Shown: piece after piece, positions 23,020 to 24,792 of the stretch
Layout: each line of letters starts with the position of its first letter
Numbering within the stretch: the stretch's first letter is position 1
NCBI GenBank assembly: GCA_903824155.1
Contig: CAIJVL010000010.1
Span: 1-24,792 of the forward strand
Direction: 5' to 3'
Length of the DNA stretch: 24,792 nucleotides
Source: Candidatus Adlerbacteria bacterium
GTDB taxonomy: Bacteria > Patescibacteriota > Minisyncoccia > Phycocordibacterales > SBAW01
The notes under the pieces: generated by a model
Seen by the model: the letters and a program-made list of their open reading frames with translations, nothing else
Told to the model about the DNA's origin: nothing
Database searches by the model: none
Program-made: the position numbers and the translations under genes

Positions 23020-24064
23020 ATATGGTTTGTATCCATGCGGGGCTTGGCGGTACGTCGGCAACGGCTACCGACTGAGTATTAAAGTTCTTATCGATAAATT
23101 CTTTTGCGGGGATATTTTTGGGAGTTTCGGTGTACGCAATGGTAAGGGTTTCAGCACCTTCTTGTGCTGCTCGTTTTGCCAGCGCCGCCAAAAAAGCATC
23201 TTCCACCCCGCGGCCAAACACCCTGCAGCTCATCAAAAGCTGCCTGGTATGCCAAATCCCGCCCTGTAACTCTACCAAGGCAAACAGGACTACGCCATAA
23301 TCGCCAAACGCGTCGGTAAGGCGGGCGTACCATACGCGCGCATTTGGATTGGCTACATACGCGGCGATTTCCTCTTCGCCCAGCGGCTGCTTGTCGATGT
23401 TAAATTGGTTCGTCTTTTCGGTCAGCTGCGACAGGCGCGGCAGGCATGAGGCATCATCTTCATACACAGTCAGCTCGAGCCGCAGGCTTTTTAAAAAATC
23501 TTCTTTGCTCTCGTACGCCTTTTCCTGCTCGCGGCGCAAACGCTCGGTCACGTACAGGTTGCCGCGCATCGTGTCTTCGTCGGTCGTTGCATTGACGGGA
23601 AAGTACGGCAGCGAATGTAAAAACCGCGCGTACTCGGCAGGATCTTGCGGCAGCTCCGGCACCTCCACGTCCGACACCATGGCGCGCACCAGCGCGCGGT
23701 TGGTCAGATCGTCGTCCAAAAATACCATTGAATCCAAACCGATGTTTAACTCCTCTGCCAATTCCTTAATATTTTCGGCTTTATCGTTCCAGTTGATGCG
23801 CTGCGCGGCAAAGTGCTGCTCTTTTAAAATCATGTTGGGGTGCGTGCGCAGCACCGCCAGTGCGTCATCGGGGTTGTTGCGGCTGTTTATTGCCAGCAGT
23901 ACGCCGCGACCGTACAGATCGAGTAGTGCCTGCTGAAAGGCCACAAAGCTATTGCCCGGCGCCTTAAGCGAAAGCTGGATACCCTCCAAGCCGTCTTCGC
24001 CCACCACCCCTCCCCACAGCGTGTTGTCTAGGTCCAGTACAATACACTTTTTTGTTGCTGCCAT
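23006..24064 (-). CDS. FkbH-like HAD-IIIC protein with C-terminal GNAT-like domain
   Basis: 352 residues. The HAD core starts CIVLDLDNTLWGGVVGEDG (Asp11, Asp13), then GVLLAINSRNNPDDAL, HFAAQRINWNDKAENI and LNIGLDSMVFLDDD. The C-terminal half (LTEKTNQFNI, DAFGDYGVVLFALV, LLMSCRVFGRGVEDAFL) is the GNAT-like part of the FkbH family. FkbH-type enzymes take the glyceryl-phosphate unit of 1,3-bisphosphoglycerate, dephosphorylate it and load glyceryl onto an ACP, which fits the ACP encoded directly after it. Many family members have Cys-Ser-Lys-Asn where this protein has Asn60-Ser-Arg-Asn, so the expected acyl-holding Cys may be missing. It lies 11 bases after the AcpS gene. Confidence 0.92.
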   Translation of the reverse strand: MAATKKCIVLDLDNTLWGGVVGEDGLEGIQLSLKAPGNSFVAFQQALLDLYGRGVLLAINSRNNPDDALAVLRTHPNMILKEQHFAAQRINWNDKAENIKELAEELNIGLDSMVFLDDDLTNRALVRAMVSDVEVPELPQDPAEYARFLHSLPYFPVNATTDEDTMRGNLYVTERLRREQEKAYESKEDFLKSLRLELTVYEDDASCLPRLSQLTEKTNQFNIDKQPLGEEEIAAYVANPNARVWYARLTDAFGDYGVVLFALVELQGGIWHTRQLLMSCRVFGRGVEDAFLAALAKRAAQEGAETLTIAYTETPKNIPAKEFIDKNFNTQSVAVADVPPSPAWIQTIYENI

Positions 24065-24075
24065 AGTACCTCAGT

Positions 24076-24411
24076 TTACTTTAAGACGACCGCTGCTGCC
24101 ATACCTGCCGTATGGGTGATAGAAACGCTTACCGGCAGCCGCATATCCTTGTGCCACAGCTCCGGCGCACCGCTGGCCGCATGCCGCACCTCCAGCTCAA
24201 TAAAAGGATATTCGTTAACGCCAAGCGCTTTGCTGGCTGCCTCTTTGGCGGCAAAGTGGCCCGCCAAATGCTCCGCCGGATTGGTGAGGCTAAAACAATA
24301 TGCAATCTCGGCCGGAGTAAAAGATTTCTGCAAAAAGGAGTGGTTTTTATCCTCAACCATCGGCAAAAACCGCGCCACCTCGACTAAATCAATACCAACA
24401 GACTGATTCAT
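24076..24411 (-). CDS. acpS: Holo-[acyl-carrier-protein] synthase AcpS
   Basis: 111 residues from Met at 24411. AcpS transfers 4'-phosphopantetheine from CoA to the ACP serine, using Mg2+ and acting as a trimer. Seen: SVGIDLVEVARF with Asp8, FTPAEIAYCF, and HFAAKEAASKALG with Glu57, the two metal-binding signatures. It is a little shorter than the usual ~120 residues. It heads the operon that contains the ACP, so this is probably its partner. An upstream ATG at 24447 is rejected because the TATCTT -10 and TTGGAC -35 fall inside it. Confidence 0.93.
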   Translation of the reverse strand: MNQSVGIDLVEVARFLPMVEDKNHSFLQKSFTPAEIAYCFSLTNPAEHLAGHFAAKEAASKALGVNEYPFIELEVRHAASGAPELWHKDMRLPVSVSITHTAGMAAAVVLK

Positions 24412-24418
24412 TGGAGTA

Positions 24419-24447
24419 AAGATACACCATAGCTTGCCAGTGTCCAA
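24419..24447 (-). promoter_or_regulatory. Promoter of the AcpS-FkbH-ACP-MaoC-SDR operon
   Basis: On the minus strand TTGGAC (24442-24447) and TATCTT (24419-24424) are separated by 17 bases, with the -10 seven bases before ATG 24411. There is no Shine-Dalgarno. Confidence 0.45.
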
Positions 24448-24462
24448 TAATAATGTTTACTT
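24434..24462 (+). promoter_or_regulatory. Promoter of FkbM methyltransferase 3
   Basis: TTGCCA (24434-24439), 17-base spacer, then TG-T-TTACTT (-10 at 24457-24462), 13 bases before ATG 24476. It overlaps the divergent operon promoter, so the two may compete. Confidence 0.45.
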
Positions 24463-24475
24463 TAAAGTACCTGAT

Positions 24476-24792
24476 ATGCTCACCGCCTTCACGCGCTTCC
24501 TCGGTTACTTTACCTATTTGCAAAAATCCTTTGGATTTTATGGAGCGGTCTTATTCATGTTTTACTATATGTTGGCGCGTTTACGCGGCGATAGGCAAGG
24601 TCGCCTACATTACATCCCTCTGGGGCCGTATGCTTTTTACTTCCCTTCCGTATTATATTTTGCAGGACTCTTCAACGAGATATTTTTTAAAGAAGAGTAT
24701 TATCTTGACCCCACTGATGCCTCGTTACGCGTGCTCGATTGTGGAGCAAATATTGGCATTTCTCTCTTATATATAAAATTGCGCGTGCCAAA
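24476..24792 (+). CDS. FkbM-family methyltransferase 3, N-terminal part (runs off window)
   Basis: The frame opened by ATG 24476 is free of stops to the window edge (105 codons). An amphipathic, aromatic N-terminal region (FTRFLGYFTYLQKSFGFYG) precedes FKEEYYLDP and the SAM motif VLDCGANIGISLLYIKL, the VxDxGAN pattern of FkbM methyltransferases. The catalytic IDxEG motif lies beyond the window, so the family is inferred from motif I and neighbourhood. A different start (24453, another frame) gives no recognisable protein. Confidence 0.78.
   Translation, partial: MLTAFTRFLGYFTYLQKSFGFYGAVLFMFYYMLARLRGDRQGRLHYIPLGPYAFYFPSVLYFAGLFNEIFFKEEYYLDPTDASLRVLDCGANIGISLLYIKLRVP

Noticed and set aside
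1..24792. Alternative genetic code with TGA as Gly, as in some CPR
   Set aside because: TGA ends the wbpB-wbpE-like fusion exactly at the next gene's overlapping start and also ends the GT2 gene; no conserved protein needs TGA read-through.
1..24792. tRNA, rRNA, CRISPR arrays, insertion sequences, phage genes
   Set aside because: No cloverleaf, rRNA, regularly spaced direct repeats, transposase or phage proteins were seen on either strand.

Overview
The window looks like a piece of a Patescibacteria/CPR genome, most likely from the Parcubacteria side (inference from gene style, not a database match). Supporting signs are tight gene packing with no intergenic gap above about 170 bases, almost no Shine-Dalgarno sequences, repeated TATACT/TATAGT-like -10 boxes only 6-13 bases from start codons, and several surface-glycan families typical of that group. 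TGA serves as an ordinary stop (13018-13020, 13737-13739), so this is not a TGA-recoded CPR lineage. I see no tRNA, rRNA, CRISPR array or transposase.

Left end (1-4022, minus strand): the start of a Nudix hydrolase follows secA. Next come a symmetric terminator, an 18-residue Lys/Ala/Arg peptide behind a leader that can fold into a closed structure, a perfect DnaA-box 9-mer, and murB, which carries a small Pro/Gly-rich insert. Middle left (4056-9744): an O-antigen-ligase/TPR membrane protein, a SAM methyltransferase, a dolichol-phosphate-mannose-synthase-like GT2 fused to GtrA, and a GT39/ArnT-like membrane glycosyltransferase. These fit polyprenyl-phosphate-linked sugar export and polymerisation.

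Centre (9856-17531): a membrane-anchored SGNH protein, then a fusion of a WbpB-like oxidoreductase with a WbpE-like PLP aminotransferase, a GT2, and a WbpD-like hexapeptide N-acetyltransferase. Together these make three consecutive steps towards a UDP-diacetamido-uronic acid. A separate GtrA, an FkbM methyltransferase and a B12-binding-type radical SAM protein follow.

Right end (17565-24792): a second FkbM methyltransferase, an MBOAT acyltransferase in tandem with two more SGNH proteins, and, converging on them, a compact operon of AcpS, FkbH-like HAD protein, acyl carrier protein, MaoC hydratase and short SDR. A third FkbM methyltransferase runs off the edge. The most interesting idea is that the carrier-protein operon makes a glyceryl- or hydroxyacyl-ACP donor that the MBOAT/SGNH set puts on the surface glycan. 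That would resemble Dlt (carrier protein, MBOAT and SGNH-like protein), but charged by an FkbH-type enzyme instead of an adenylating ligase.
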